Both the position numbers and the translations under genes were made by a program. A DNA stretch of 64,000 nucleotides from Chimonanthus salicifolius (lineage: Eukaryota; Streptophyta; Magnoliopsida; Laurales; Calycanthaceae), in the NCBI GenBank assembly GCA_013350335.1, contig CM023532.1, positions 92,197,383-92,261,382 on the forward strand. The letters run 5' to 3'. The notes under the pieces are model-generated. The model ran no database searches. It was not told the origin of the DNA and worked only from the letters and a program-made list of their open reading frames with translations. Positions 25,044-36,536 of the stretch are shown here, piece by piece; within the stretch, counting starts at the first letter, position 1, and each line of letters opens with the position of its first letter.

Positions 25044-26456
25044 ACTTAAAAAATCACAATTAAATTATTTATTTTTGGAAATAATGTTAATTTTAGAAAT
25101 ATCTATTTTTGGCAACTCTTTAAAACTAGAAGTTTCTGTTTTTCTTAGAAACTCTAATTTTAGAAGGTTACCTTATTTAGAAGTTTCTAAAAATAATAAA
25201 AAAATCAGGAGATTATCTAAATTTGAAATCACTAGTTAAATTTAGAATTTTTTTATTTTTGGAGACTTCTATTTTTAGAAACTTCCAAAAATAGCTACTT
25301 CCTACTTTTAGCATTTTCTAATCTTAGAATTTTAATCTAATTTAGTCACATTCTATTTTTAGAAAATAGATCTCAATTTGGAAGGTTCCAATTACATTGC
25401 CTAAAAAAAATCATGGAACATACTTTGGACTTACTTGAAAATCTAATTTGGTGGAATATTAATTTAGAATTTTTGTGGTCTTAATTAGGTTTAGAGTCTT
25501 AATTAGATCCCAATCATTTAATTTCCTTAACCAGTTATAACATTAGGAAATCTACATTTAGTTTAGGAATCATGCATGTTTTATTTGTTTAAATGCTTCA
25601 CCATGGTTTTGAGTTTTATTTTGTGTAGGTGCTTTAAAAATTCTTACGGAAAAAAATTACTGAAAAATAAAAACTGCGCTTGTTAATAATAAAAATAAAA
25701 AGCCAAGGTAGGCGCATTCAATCTCCTTCTTTAAATTTTTAAATTCCATTCATTCATATAGTTTTTATTAGGTTGTCTTGCATTTATTTTGCATTAACTA
25801 AAAAAAAATTGCATATTTAATTTGTTCATACATTTAGGTTGCTAGTTCATCCATTAAGTTAAATTGTTTGCTTATTGTTTTCATATTTGCTTGAATCTTT
25901 CATTCACAAAATAGAAAAATTCAAAAAGATTAGTAAAATTTGGTTCTTGCATTACCCAAGTAAAATCAATTTAGAACCATTATTTAGGGTTGTTCATCCT
26001 CATTAGGACCATCTTTAATTTAGTTATTTTTACTTCACCAGTGAATAGTTTTTCTTCGAACACGGTGTCTAGGCTAGTTTTGTCACTGAGGTGTTAATAG
26101 CCAAAAGGATAAGTGGAAGCTTAAGTTGATTGCCATTGTGCTCCGCCACTTACTTGGAAACTTACCTGGCCGTGCTTGTAGTTAAACTCTCCTCGGAGGC
26201 TAAAATTTTCTGTAAAGGAGATTAGGAGCAGTCTAGAGTCTAGGATCCCTGTGTCAGTCTAGATTTAGGTCATATTTTGTGTGGATTTGATTGAGCGTGA
26301 ATGATCGTGTCTGTGTATGAATTATTGGTGTCGTGAATGTAACAATCGCTTGGTTCGAGTACGTTTTTCGTCGATTTATCGATCGTTGCGTCCGGAGCAT
26401 AGTCCAGCTCAGCCATAGCCATAGACAATCCACCTTCACCACCACCATCACCTAAC
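25044..26456 (+). other. Athila untranslated leader
   Basis: About 1.4 kb of AT-rich leader between primer site and gag, normal for Athila. It contains a cluster of TTTTTAGAAACTTC-like words in both directions (25080-25340). No ORF above chance is visible. Confidence 0.7.
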
Positions 26457-27496
26457 ATGGCCAGAGAAAGAGTCGAAGAGAAAACCCTCCAAGACTACTT
26501 TTCACCAGTCACGCCCAACACACCATCCGGCATAGTTGTTCCAGCAACTAATGTGGCATTTGAACTCAAACTAGCCTGATTAGATCTTTTACCCGCATTC
26601 CATGGACTTGATCATGAGGACCCTTACTTACATGTTAAAGAATTCTTAGAAATTTGCGTCACCATCAAACTTCAAGGCATCACTGATGAATCGATTATAC
26701 TTCGTTTATTTCCTTTTTCTCTTAAAGAAAAAGCGAAATCTTGGCTAAATTCTCTACATGCAAATTACATCACAACTTGGGATCAGTTGGCCAACAAATT
26801 TTTGAATAAATTTTTCCCTGTATAAAAAACTAATGCCCTCAGAAAAGAAATTTCAAACTTTAATCAAAAGGAGGGTGAACAATTTTGTGAGTCATGGGAA
26901 AAATTCAAAGATTCGTTGAGTAAATGCCCCCGCCACGGCTATGAAATAGGGAGACTCGTGCAATTCTTTTATGATGGTTTAACCACATCGAACCGCACAA
27001 TGGTCGAGTCTATGAAGGGTGGGGAATTTTTACAGTTAACTACAAACAATGGATGGGATTTCTTAGAATCATTGGCAAAATTTCTCAGCGATGGGACTTC
27101 TCCAAACAAGAGAATTCAGCACAAACCATAAAGAGAGGAGGTTTGTACAAGGTTAACAATGACTTTGACGTTAAGATTGCGATAGTAAACCTAACGAAAA
27201 AGGTAGATGTTTTAGCAATGTCTCAGGCGATGAACCCCATCATTAGGATTACATGCTGAGGCTTTGGGCATTGTGTTCTAACCTAGGACACACTGCCCAA
27301 AACTATCCTTCCATAGAATCGAATGCTGAGTGCTCAACCGAGCAGGCTAACGCACTCAATAATTTTGGAAGACAGCAGGGAACCCCTTTTTCTGCCACAT
27401 ACAATCCTAATTGGCGAAATCATCCAAATTTTTCGTGGCATCAGAATCAACATCCAGTAGGTCAAGGACGCCCTCAATATCAAGGCCAGCCATATC
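26457..27496 (+). pseudogene. gag: Athila gag, N-terminal and zinc-knuckle part
   Basis: The start ATG at 26457 opens MARERVEEKTLQDYFSPVTP. The retrotransposon gag domain follows, with FHGLDHEDPYLHVKEFLEIC, FPFSLKEKAKSWLNSL, and after FNQKEGEQFCESWEKFKD a segment ending in FLSDGTSPNK at about residue 220. In-frame stops lie at 26577 (TGA) and 26823 (TAA). A frameshift near 27100 moves the frame to YKVNNDFDVKIAIVNLTKKV (about 27145-27205). A degenerate CCHC knuckle LCSNLGHTAQNYPS (27265-27315) has lost its last Cys. The tail has NPNWRNHPNFSWHQNQ. Solo LTR L6 breaks the frame at 27501 and gag resumes at 31241. Gag would build the capsid-like particle. Confidence 0.94.
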
Positions 27497-27501
27497 AACC
27501 T

Positions 27502-30500
27502 TGTAACGCCCATCCCTTTTCACCGAAAATTAGAGTTTAATTTTTTTTTTTTAATTAATAAGTGACAAAGGGCGCGGACGTCACGATGCGAGTTAAGTCC
27601 GAGCTTCTAAAGCCCGACCCTTAACTGGCCAACCCTATGGGTGCGTGGAACGGAGTCCACGGAGAATGGTTCACCCGTAGAAGTAAGCTCGAGGAATAAT
27701 GCATTAAATACGGAATGATAATAGATACTACCCTACCAATTTTTTCTACATAGCAGGGAAGATTTCATCATTTAATTACTAAAATGCCAGTAACATCATA
27801 TGTCTACAATAAAATCAAAATCATAGTAATAAGTCTAAAATATTACATTTCCGACAAGCTAAACTATATAAATACACATTTCCCAAAATAAACTTAAACA
27901 AAATAATTAGTCCGCCTTCCCAAGCTCCTAAGCTTGGCTCCCGTCTCGTCCTTCTGCTCCGGCATTTCCTGCGTCATCAGCTAGGGTAGAAGTAGGGCAT
28001 TAGACCACACGCCTAGTAGGACTCCGAGTAGGGCTAGCACATGGATTAGTAATAACAGCATATAGATAATAACACAATGAAAACTGGTAAATCATCATAT
28101 AATGAAAATATAAAGTGAATGCCATGCCATGGGTGTCTATGTTATGAATCCCACCCATCATCCCTACCATCATGATGTCATATCCCCCTTGATGGCAAGA
28201 CCTCGTCAAGGTATCCCCATGCCTGCTCTCTGTTCTCGGTCACCCCGACGGAGCATGGACTCTGGTTATAGCCTATCAGGCTATCCCCATGCCTGTTCTC
28301 GGTCGCCCCGACGGAGCATGGACTCTGGTTATAGCCTATCAGGCTATCCCCATGCCTGTTCTCGGTCGCCCCGATGGAGCATGGACTCCGGTTTGTTTAT
28401 TTTTTTCCGCCCATGCCATGCATGAGATGTAATGCATTATGCTATGTAATATTTATAACTGATAACCTTAACATATCATACATAGCCTTAACTTATAATG
28501 CATAACCTTAAACATAATTCATAGCCATATTCCATATAATACTTAATCATAGCCATAAGAATCCATCTTAAACATATCATAATCTTAAAACCCATCATAC
28601 AACCAATCAATATAATTAGTAAAAATAAACCAATAAACCAATCACATAGCATCTAATCCATGGCTTACAAATAGGTAGGAATCCTACCGAATACCGACTC
28701 GTGTCCTTTTACGGTTTCGTCCGATAATCCAGCTACCGACATGCGTACCGCTCGTGATATCCAATACCCTATTACATACACATAATCAGTCCACATTTTA
28801 ACTATTTCTAAGTCCATTCACATTTCCAAGTCCATATGAAAATCAGTCACTATTTAGGTTTTGCGGTTCCCATTTAATCCATTATATATTTTTAAGTACA
28901 TGAGTCTAAAATCAGCCTCCTAGGCTTTATTTAACCATACATAAACTTATCACTTAGTGCCCCTAAATACATGGTCCTCTCCCATGGAGTTCTTCATTTT
29001 GGCCATTAATTACGGTTTTGCCACTACCTCTTCGCCATGGTTAATCAACCACTCACCCTTGCCTAACTAAGTTCATAATTGATTATAAACTTGGATCCCT
29101 AACTTAGGTCCATTAATGATCCATTCAATTATGTTACATGACCATTAAGATTAACCATTTAATTAATCTAACCTTATTCATTTAAACCAATCCAAACCCC
29201 ATACTTAACCCTTTAAATGGTTCACCAATGGCCAGTGGGTTCAAAATACCCAATTCATCAATTCTTCCCATGGCGTTTACCTTATGCATTTAACTACAAT
29301 GAGTCCATTACCCACTCATTCCCTTTGGAGGCCACAAACATCATTCACCATCCAATTTAACCCACCAAAAGGCTCACAATTGGGCCATGGGTTCGGCCAT
29401 ACACCATGGCCGCACCCATGGTGTCCTTTTCCCATTTTTTTGTACTCATTTAAACTACCATTACACCACCATAGGGTTCGGCCATTCACCATGGCCGAAC
29501 CCATGGTTCATGATCCAATAATTTTAACCTTAAACACTCCATTATAATTTCCTCAATTACCTACATTTAATCATTTTAAAACCCTAAAATCATTAACCAC
29601 CCTCATTGTCTCCCATTCTTATAAACCCTAATAATTAACCCAATCATCTACCATGGGGTTCATCCCCCTCTACCATTTTCACAAAACCTAATAAAATACT
29701 CCATCATCTACCATTGTTAAGGCCATCAACATCATGCACTTCTCCCATGCATTTTTTATTTATTTACCATCCCTTTAAAACAATTTACCAACATTTAATC
29801 ATTAAACCCTAAAACCATAAACATTCTCCATGCTTCCATTTTTACATAATTAAATTACACAATGTCCTCCATACCTTAAAACCCTAAGAAAATCACACAC
29901 TACCTTCCAATTCCACATAATTCCATGTTTAATAACTTAATTACATTACATTCCTTAATCCATTTATTTTACCTTAAACTAACCCTAATTTACCCATTAG
30001 GGTTTTGTCCACTTTCCATCCTTCAAATTGATGGATTTAAAATCCATGGCATAAAATCATTAGGCCACCATTAAATTTACAAAATAAATCCCAAATCTTA
30101 AACCCTAAAAGTCCAAAATTTCTTGTTTAAGAAATACTCACAATCCATCGTCTCCTCTGATTTCCGCCACTCCCGTCGGCTTCCTTAGGCTCCTTTCTCC
30201 TTCCTCTTGATCTTTGGTAGATCAAGATGCTTGATCAATGGTGAAACCCTCCTAACTTAGGATTGGCCAAGGTAGGGTTTGCTTGAGAGAGGGAGAGAGA
30301 AAGATGGAGATGAGAAAATAGGATTCTATAGTTTGATCTTAAAGGGATAACCCAACTTACAACTTCCTCCTCTCTTTTCTTCCAAGCTTTTCTTCTTCTT
30401 CTTCCTTAATTTTTTTCTTCTCTTCTCTTCCTAGTGGGGGACGTCCATGAGGGAGTGAGAGAGATGAAGAATGGAAATGGGAGTTAGATGGAAAAAGATG

Positions 30501-31235
30501 GGAAAAAAATAAAATAGAACTTATCTTATCTTTACACTTTAACATTAACTTTCCCAACCACCCCATAGATATTTTATATGCTTTTTGAGCCCAACACCCT
30601 AGCCAACGTTTTTCTTTGTGTATTTGGAGATGAGGTGGTTTGATTTGGGTCTTCCCTCTTTGACCACCTTTTTGGATAAGCTTACTTAATTACTTAATTA
30701 AATCATTAGGCTAATTAACCCCATTTAGCTTAATTCCACTTACTTAACTTGCATTCATACACCCATGGTTGACCAATTAAAGCATGGTGGCCGCCCCACC
30801 AAACCTTGGGTCCACACGCCACCTCACTTGGTGAGGTGGAGGTGGGTCCCACTTGGCCATGTTTCTTAGGTCTAATTAATACTAACTTAGGTGATTAAAA
30901 TTCAATTTAATCCATGTCCCTTATTGGATCACCATTGGGCCCATGGCCCAATTAAGTTCTCTCCTATCCATTTACCTTAGAGTTTACATTATTTTGACCC
31001 ATTGAGTCCCAAATGGGCATTGGGCCCAATTTGACTATCCTTCGCCCAATTTGACCATCATTGACCATTAAGATAAATTAAATCCAATCCATAATCCATT
31101 GGGCCCTAGTTGGGCCTTGTCCATTTTGATCCATTTACTATCTATTCCATCCAATTTCCAATTTCCACCGTAAAATAAATAAATAAATAAATAATAACAC
31201 ATATATATTACTTTACAATTTCCGGGGCCATTACA
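27502..31235 (-). mobile_element. Solo LTR L6 inserted in Athila gag
   Basis: The plus strand begins TGTAACGCCCATCCC and ends GGGGCCATTACA, with the perfect TSD AACCT at 27497-27501 and 31236-31240. Removing it rejoins the gag tail. It is a close relative of L4. It contains a 63-bp minisatellite (28212-28393), two hairpin motifs (29390-29415 and 29476-29504), a CT-rich stretch (30360-30440), U3 words such as GACCCATTGAGTCCCAAATG (31000), and an (AATA)n run near 31175. ORFs inside are chance. Confidence 0.96.
28212..28393 (+). repeat. 63-bp minisatellite, three copies
   Basis: Units start at 28212 (70 bases), 28282 (63) and 28345, each opening TATCCCCATGCCTG and containing CCCCGACGGAGCATGGACTC. 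L4 has only one such unit at the same LTR position (about 15150-15200). The chance ORF 28129-28425 shows it as 21-residue repeats. Confidence 0.95.
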
Positions 31236-31240
31236 AACCT

Positions 31241-32490
31241 CCCCAGTACCAACCACCTCAAACCAACCATACCATCCATCTCAAAATCATCCACCCCAGC
31301 CAAATCCATCCTATCAGTTCGGTCCTTCTCAACAACGTAAGCCCTCTCTCGAGGATACGTTGCAGCAGTTCATGCAGTCCACCCAGCAGGCTATGCACAA
31401 GTTCGAAACATAGCTTGGGAATTAGCTACCACGATAGGAGATAGGGAAAAATGCAAGTTCTCTAGTCAGCCTATCCCAAATCCCAAGGGACAAAATGAGG
31501 TTTCGTTATCTAATCCAGACGACGCTATCTTCATTACTACATTGAGGTCTGGGAGACAGGTAGATAACAAGGTCGAACCGCCTAGAAAACTGGAAGACAA
31601 GATTGCTGGTCAACCAAAATATCAAGAGGACCAACCTAGTCCATCTTCCGTCCAAAATACTCTGGGAACACCTGCTAAAATTACTTTTGTGCCTAAAGCT
31701 CTGTACCCTCAGAGGTTAGCCAATCCTATCAAAGGAGTACCCTATAGTGACATACTAGAGGTATTTAGACTTGTAAATATCAATATACCTCTACTTGAAG
31801 CTATAAATCAGGTACCTTCCTATGCCAAATTTTTGAAAGACTTTTGTACTGGTGAAACTGGAAAACCAATGTTCCCAAAAAAGCATTTTTAACAAAAAAT
31901 GCGAATTCACTCATCCAACAAGGGTTTCCAATAAAACTCAAGGATCTTGGGTGCCCAACCATCGCTTGCACCATTGGTACATTTGAAATTGATAGGGCCT
32001 TGTTAGATCTTGGAGCCAGCTTTAGCTTACTGCCATACTCTGTTTATGAAGCAGTTAGGGTTGGGTGAGTTGAAACCCACTACTATCACAATACAGTTAG
32101 CCGATCACTCTGTGAAAATCCCGAGAGGTGTGATAAAAGACGTTCTGGTGAAAATAGACAAATTCTACTTTCCAGTCGATTTTGTAGTGCTGGATACACA
32201 GCCTATTCAGAACGAAAGTGGGACATATTCCGGTTATTCTTGGACGACCATTCTTGGCCACCGGCAAAGCCATTATTAATTGCCAAGATTGTATGCTTAG
32301 GTTGTCGTTCGGAGATCTGACAACAGAACTCAATGTATTCAACTTGTGTAAACAACCTCCCTGTATAGATGATCTGTACGAGGTTAATATGATTCAGAGT
32401 TTTGTCGAAGAATCCTTTCTTCACTTTATTTACGACGATCCATTCGAGAAGTCATTGTCCACCTTTGTACAGATTTCAATGAAAGTGGTG
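31241..32490 (+). pseudogene. pro: Athila gag tail and aspartic protease
   Basis: Gag's C-terminal spacer resumes after L6 (open part 31542-31892 with SGRQVDNKVEPPRKLEDK, and VNINIPLLEAINQVPSYAKF). The protease follows: GTFEIDRALLDLGASFSLLP near 31977-32036 gives the active-site DLGAS of Athila, then KPTTITIQLADHSVKIPRG, KIDKFYFPVDFVVLDTQ (about 32080-32200), HIPVILGRPFLATGKAIINC (from 32221) and LSFGDLTTELNVFNLCKQ. Frameshifts near 32045, 32215 and 32490 break the frame. The protease would cleave Gag-Pol inside the particle. Confidence 0.93.
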
Positions 32491-33390
32491 AGCAAGAGGT
32501 GAACACTCTACTGAATGAAGTTCCATATGTTGATGTTAGAGCAAGGAAATTTGAACCTCTCCCTGTGAGTCAATCTATACCAGTCCCCTCTGTCGAGAAG
32601 CCACCAAAATTAGAGCTCAAACCACTCCCTGAGACTTTAAAATATTCTTACTTGAGACCAGCAGAAACTTTACCTGTCATCATAGCTTCCGATTTAACTT
32701 CAGAGCAAGAGTCTAAACTCCTTACTGTTTTGAGAGAACATAGAGAAGTTATTGGATGGTCCATTGCCGATCTTAAAGGGATCAACCCCTCTTTGGTCAT
32801 GCACAAAATTCACTTGGAGGAGAACTCAAAGACGTCTAGAGAACCACAGAGACAGCTGAATCTAGCAATGCAGGATGTGGTAAGAGCCGAAATTTTGAAA
32901 CTTCTCGAGGTGGGTATCATTTACCCGATCTCTAATAGTGCATGGGTGAGTCCAATACAGGTTGTCCCAAAGAAGTCTAGTGTGACAGTAGTTAAGAATG
33001 AGGATAATGAGCTAATGCCTACCCGTGTTCAAACGGGGTGGAGAGTTTGCATTGACTACCGAAAGTTGAATACTGTCATTCGTAAAGATCATTTTCCCTC
33101 TTCCATTCATTAATCAGATGCTTGAGCGTTTAGCCAGTCATGGATTCTACTATTTTCTTGATGGTTATTTCGGCTGTAACCAAATCTGTGTTACTCCCGA
33201 GGATCAGGAGAAGACCACCTTCACCTGTCCGTTTGGTACTGTTCGCCTACCTGTCGCATGCCTTTTGGACTGTGCAATGCACTTGCTACCTTTCAGCGGT
33301 GTATGATCAGTATATGTTTAGACATGGTAGAGCGATTTCTAGAAGTCTTTATGGATAATTTCTCAGTTTTTGGTTCTTCGTTTGACCAAT
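32491..33390 (+). pseudogene. pol: Athila reverse transcriptase, first part
   Basis: The open stretch 32499-33113 (204 codons) reads the linker and RT start: LTSEQESKLLTVLREHREVI, GWSIADLKGINPSLVMHKI, then WVSPIQVVPKKS and TGWRVCIDYRKLNTVIRKDH. After a frameshift at about 33100 comes FLDGYFGCNQICVTPEDQEK (33150 onward), and after another near 33250 a frame with EVFMDNFSVFGSSF at 33338-33382. The catalytic box of Athila RT is normally FMDD; here the second Asp is Asn. Solo LTR L7 interrupts after the box. RT would copy the RNA genome to cDNA, but this copy cannot. Confidence 0.94.
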
Positions 33391-34048
33391 GATGTAACGC
33401 CCCGCCCTTTTTTTCACTATGCTTTCCTGAAAATCAGAGTCTATTTTTTTTTTTTAAAGAGTGATAAAGAGCAGGACGTCACGACGCGAGCTAGGTCCGA
33501 ACTTCTAAAGTCCGACCCTTAACTGGCCAACCCTATGTGTGCATGGACTAAGTCCATAACAACGGTTCACACATAACAATATAAACATGAGGATTAAAAT
33601 CATAATTGCGGAATTATAATAGGACCTAATTCCATTCCATTTTAGATAGCAAAATACTCCAAGTCTTTAATCAATAATTAACATAACATAATTATCCAAT
33701 TAAACATCCAACCATAGCAAATTATCTAAATTATTACATGCCCGAAGTCTAGTTATTCAAATTACAAATTCATAAGTAACTTAATCAAAATAAAAACTAA
33801 AAGCATCCAAGCTCCTATGCTTGGCCCTTTTCGCGTTCATCATTTCCCTCGTTTCCTGTATCATCCACTAGGGTAGAAGTAGGGCGTTAGAACAATGCGT
33901 CCAGTAGGTATTCCATTTAGGGCTAACACATGGTTAGTACAAAACATATGTAATAATATCATAATGTCAAAAACCATATAAACCATGCCATGTCATGATG
34001 TCAAATGCAATGAGTCCTACCCATCACAAGTACATATAAGTACCCCCA

Positions 34049-34172
34049 CATAGGTCTTTTCGGATGCCCCGACGGAGTGTGGCTCCTCCGGTTTCTTCTT
34101 GATGGAAAAGCACATCAAGGTATCCCACATAGGTTTTTTGGACGCCCCGACGGAGTGTGGCCCCTCCGGTTA
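34049..34172 (+). repeat. About 78-bp minisatellite, 1.6 copies
   Basis: Two units opening CACATAGGT and containing CCCCGACGGAGTGTGGC and CCTCCGGTT lie head to tail. The same arrangement is in L10 (61809-61933). Confidence 0.85.
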
Positions 34173-34503
34173 CATATTCTTCACCCCATGCCATGCATGA
34201 GATGCTAATGAAACACATGCTATTTTATATTATAAACATAGCATTAAAACTCCACAATTGAAAACATATCTTTTACAGCGTAAATGCATCAAATTAAGAT
34301 AAAAAACATTGTACATAAACCTATGGTTCTCAAAGAGGTGGAATCCTACCAAAGACCACTAACGTGTCCTTGCGCTTTCGTCTGGTAACTGCTAATGATC
34401 GTACACACCTTGTGAGGTCCCGTTACCTTATAATATATCAATCAATTAAAACCATGTCCCATTTGATTTATAGTAATGTCCAAAACCATAAACACACTTT
34501 GTG

Positions 34504-35546
34504 GGGTTCGGCCATATACCATGGCCGAACCTCACTAACTTGATTTTAGTGCCTCTCTTGAATTTATTACTCCATCACCTCTTAGTTAATCACTTAACAA
34601 TTAGTCATCTACCTTGGTAGCCACCTAAGTCCACAAAAATACAACCATGTGGGGTTCGGCCATACAACATGGCCGAACCTCACTTCCTTATTTTGGTGCC
34701 TTTCTTATAGTCCTTTGATCATTAATTTAAAACCAAGATAATACTACCCTTAATTCATACATCTAATCAATTATACCATAATTATTTAGCATTGATAAAA
34801 ATCTAAGTCCACCAAACCTTCCCCATGGGGTTCGGCCATACACCATGGCCGAACCCATGGTCCATGATTTTTATCTATTTACAACATTGCCATTACTCTT
34901 TTTATCATGGCTAATTACTTATCTTAATCCTCCATTCCTTTAAACATATTAGGTCCATACGTGACCCATAAAAATTGGTTCATGGGGTTCGGCCATACCA
35001 CATGGCCGAACCCTATGATGTCTGAATTCCATTTTCTCCATCATAGAACATCCATTTAAACCCCCTTTAAAAATCCTTAACATACATCTATAATTTTTAT
35101 GCTTTGACACCCAATAAAATTATTATCCAACCCCCATAGTTTTCATCATTCAAAATCCATTAACCATACCAATACACCTCCATGGGGTTCGGCCATACAC
35201 CATGGCTGAACCCTATGGTTCCTTAATTTCTTTAGAAATCATACAACCATCATTTGATAGTTCCCATTCATCCATTAATTTTTCTTCCATGGAAATCATT
35301 ATTTCCATTAAACTAAATGATACATCCTTTTAAACCCTTTTTAAACCTTTTAATCTCATCAACATACATCTATAATTTCTCCATCCTTTAAATCCATTAT
35401 AATTCATTATTATCCTTTCCATGGGGTTCGGCCATATTGTATGGCCGAACCCTATGGTTCATTACTTCCTCTTAAAAATCCTTAAAACCCAAATAAATTT
35501 TTTAATCACTTTTCATGGGGTTTGGCCATACAACATGGCTGAACCC
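34504..35546. repeat. Dispersed GGTTCGGCC/GGCCGAACC hairpins in L7
   Basis: Copies lie at about 34504-34532, 34652-34679, 34828-34856, 34984-35013, 35184-35213, 35423-35452 and 35517-35546. The consensus is GGGTTCGGCCAT, a 4-6 base centre, ATGGCCGAACCC. Intervening DNA is unrelated between copies. This is the densest set in the window. Confidence 0.9.
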
Positions 35547-36536
35547 TATGGTTCATCAATGGGTCTTTAACCAATATAAAATTAGGGTTCGGCCATTGCG
35601 TCCTTGACCCTCGTTTCTTGATTCTGTACACTTAATCATTTACTTACCTAATTCCGCGAGTCCTCTGATTTTCCTTCGCTCCGACTTGTTCTTCCGATCC
35701 TTTCCTTCCGTAGCCTCTTTCTTCTTGATCTTTCACATGGCTGGCTACTCTCACTTTCTCTGAATGGCAGCAACACACCCCACTTGATGCTGCTTGCAAG
35801 TTGTATAAGAGCACCCCTTTTGGTACCTCTCTCTATTCGCTTCTATCGTGTGTCTGTACCCTCTCTTGACCAACCACCCTTTTATGTATGTTTGTCAGTC
35901 GGTGGTCATCCCATGCTTAGCAATTGTCGTGTGTCACTAAAACGGTAATTGCTATCCTTGTTGTAGGCATATTCACAACTTGCCCATCCCATTCGATCTT
36001 CTATTCTTGTGTTGCCTCGTTGGATTCTTCTTTCCTTCTTAGAATCATATTCCCACTATAGCAAGAATATCTCCTCAGTTACAGCCAATCACCGCCCAAT
36101 GTAATGTTCGAATATCAAACCCAATCTTTAGAATATCTAGTCAATATATTATCTACCATATTAGCTACATCCTAATCTTGTTGTGATCCCTCCTTGATTT
36201 GTGTATGCGTGTGTGTCTTCCTCATCCATAAATATATTGTATTACCATTTAATTCAGCCCTATTTAATTAGGCTTGAACTCACTTGGCAGTCAACCAACT
36301 TAACCACTACCCATTGGGTCCCAAGTGGGCATTTTTGACCCAAATAGCAACATTGACCCAATTAAATGCGCCTTACCCATTTATTTTAAATTGAACCTTA
36401 TACCATAACCGTTGGGTCCTAATTGGGCCATTGACCCAACACCTTACCCATCTAAGGTTCATATCCGTTAATTCATAATTAAAATGGCAAATTCCGTAAA
36501 TATTGATAACATGGAATTCCGAAGTGTTACAAATGC

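Larger units (their letters stand above)
33393..36531 (-). mobile_element. Solo LTR L7 inserted in Athila RT
   Basis: The plus strand begins TGTAACGCCCCGCCC and ends CCGAAGTGTTACA. Flanks AATGA (33388-33392) and AATGC (36532-36536) are a TSD with one change; the right-hand copy restores the RT reading SSFDQCLHHL. It belongs to a subfamily with L8 and L10. It has a two-unit minisatellite (34049-34172), seven clear hairpin motifs (34504-35546) and U3 words such as ACCCATTGGGTCCCAAGTGG (36308). No gene is visible. Confidence 0.94.

Noticed and set aside
29990..30010. Telomere-like CCCTAA/TTAGGG words
   Set aside because: Only single copies occur; no tandem run.
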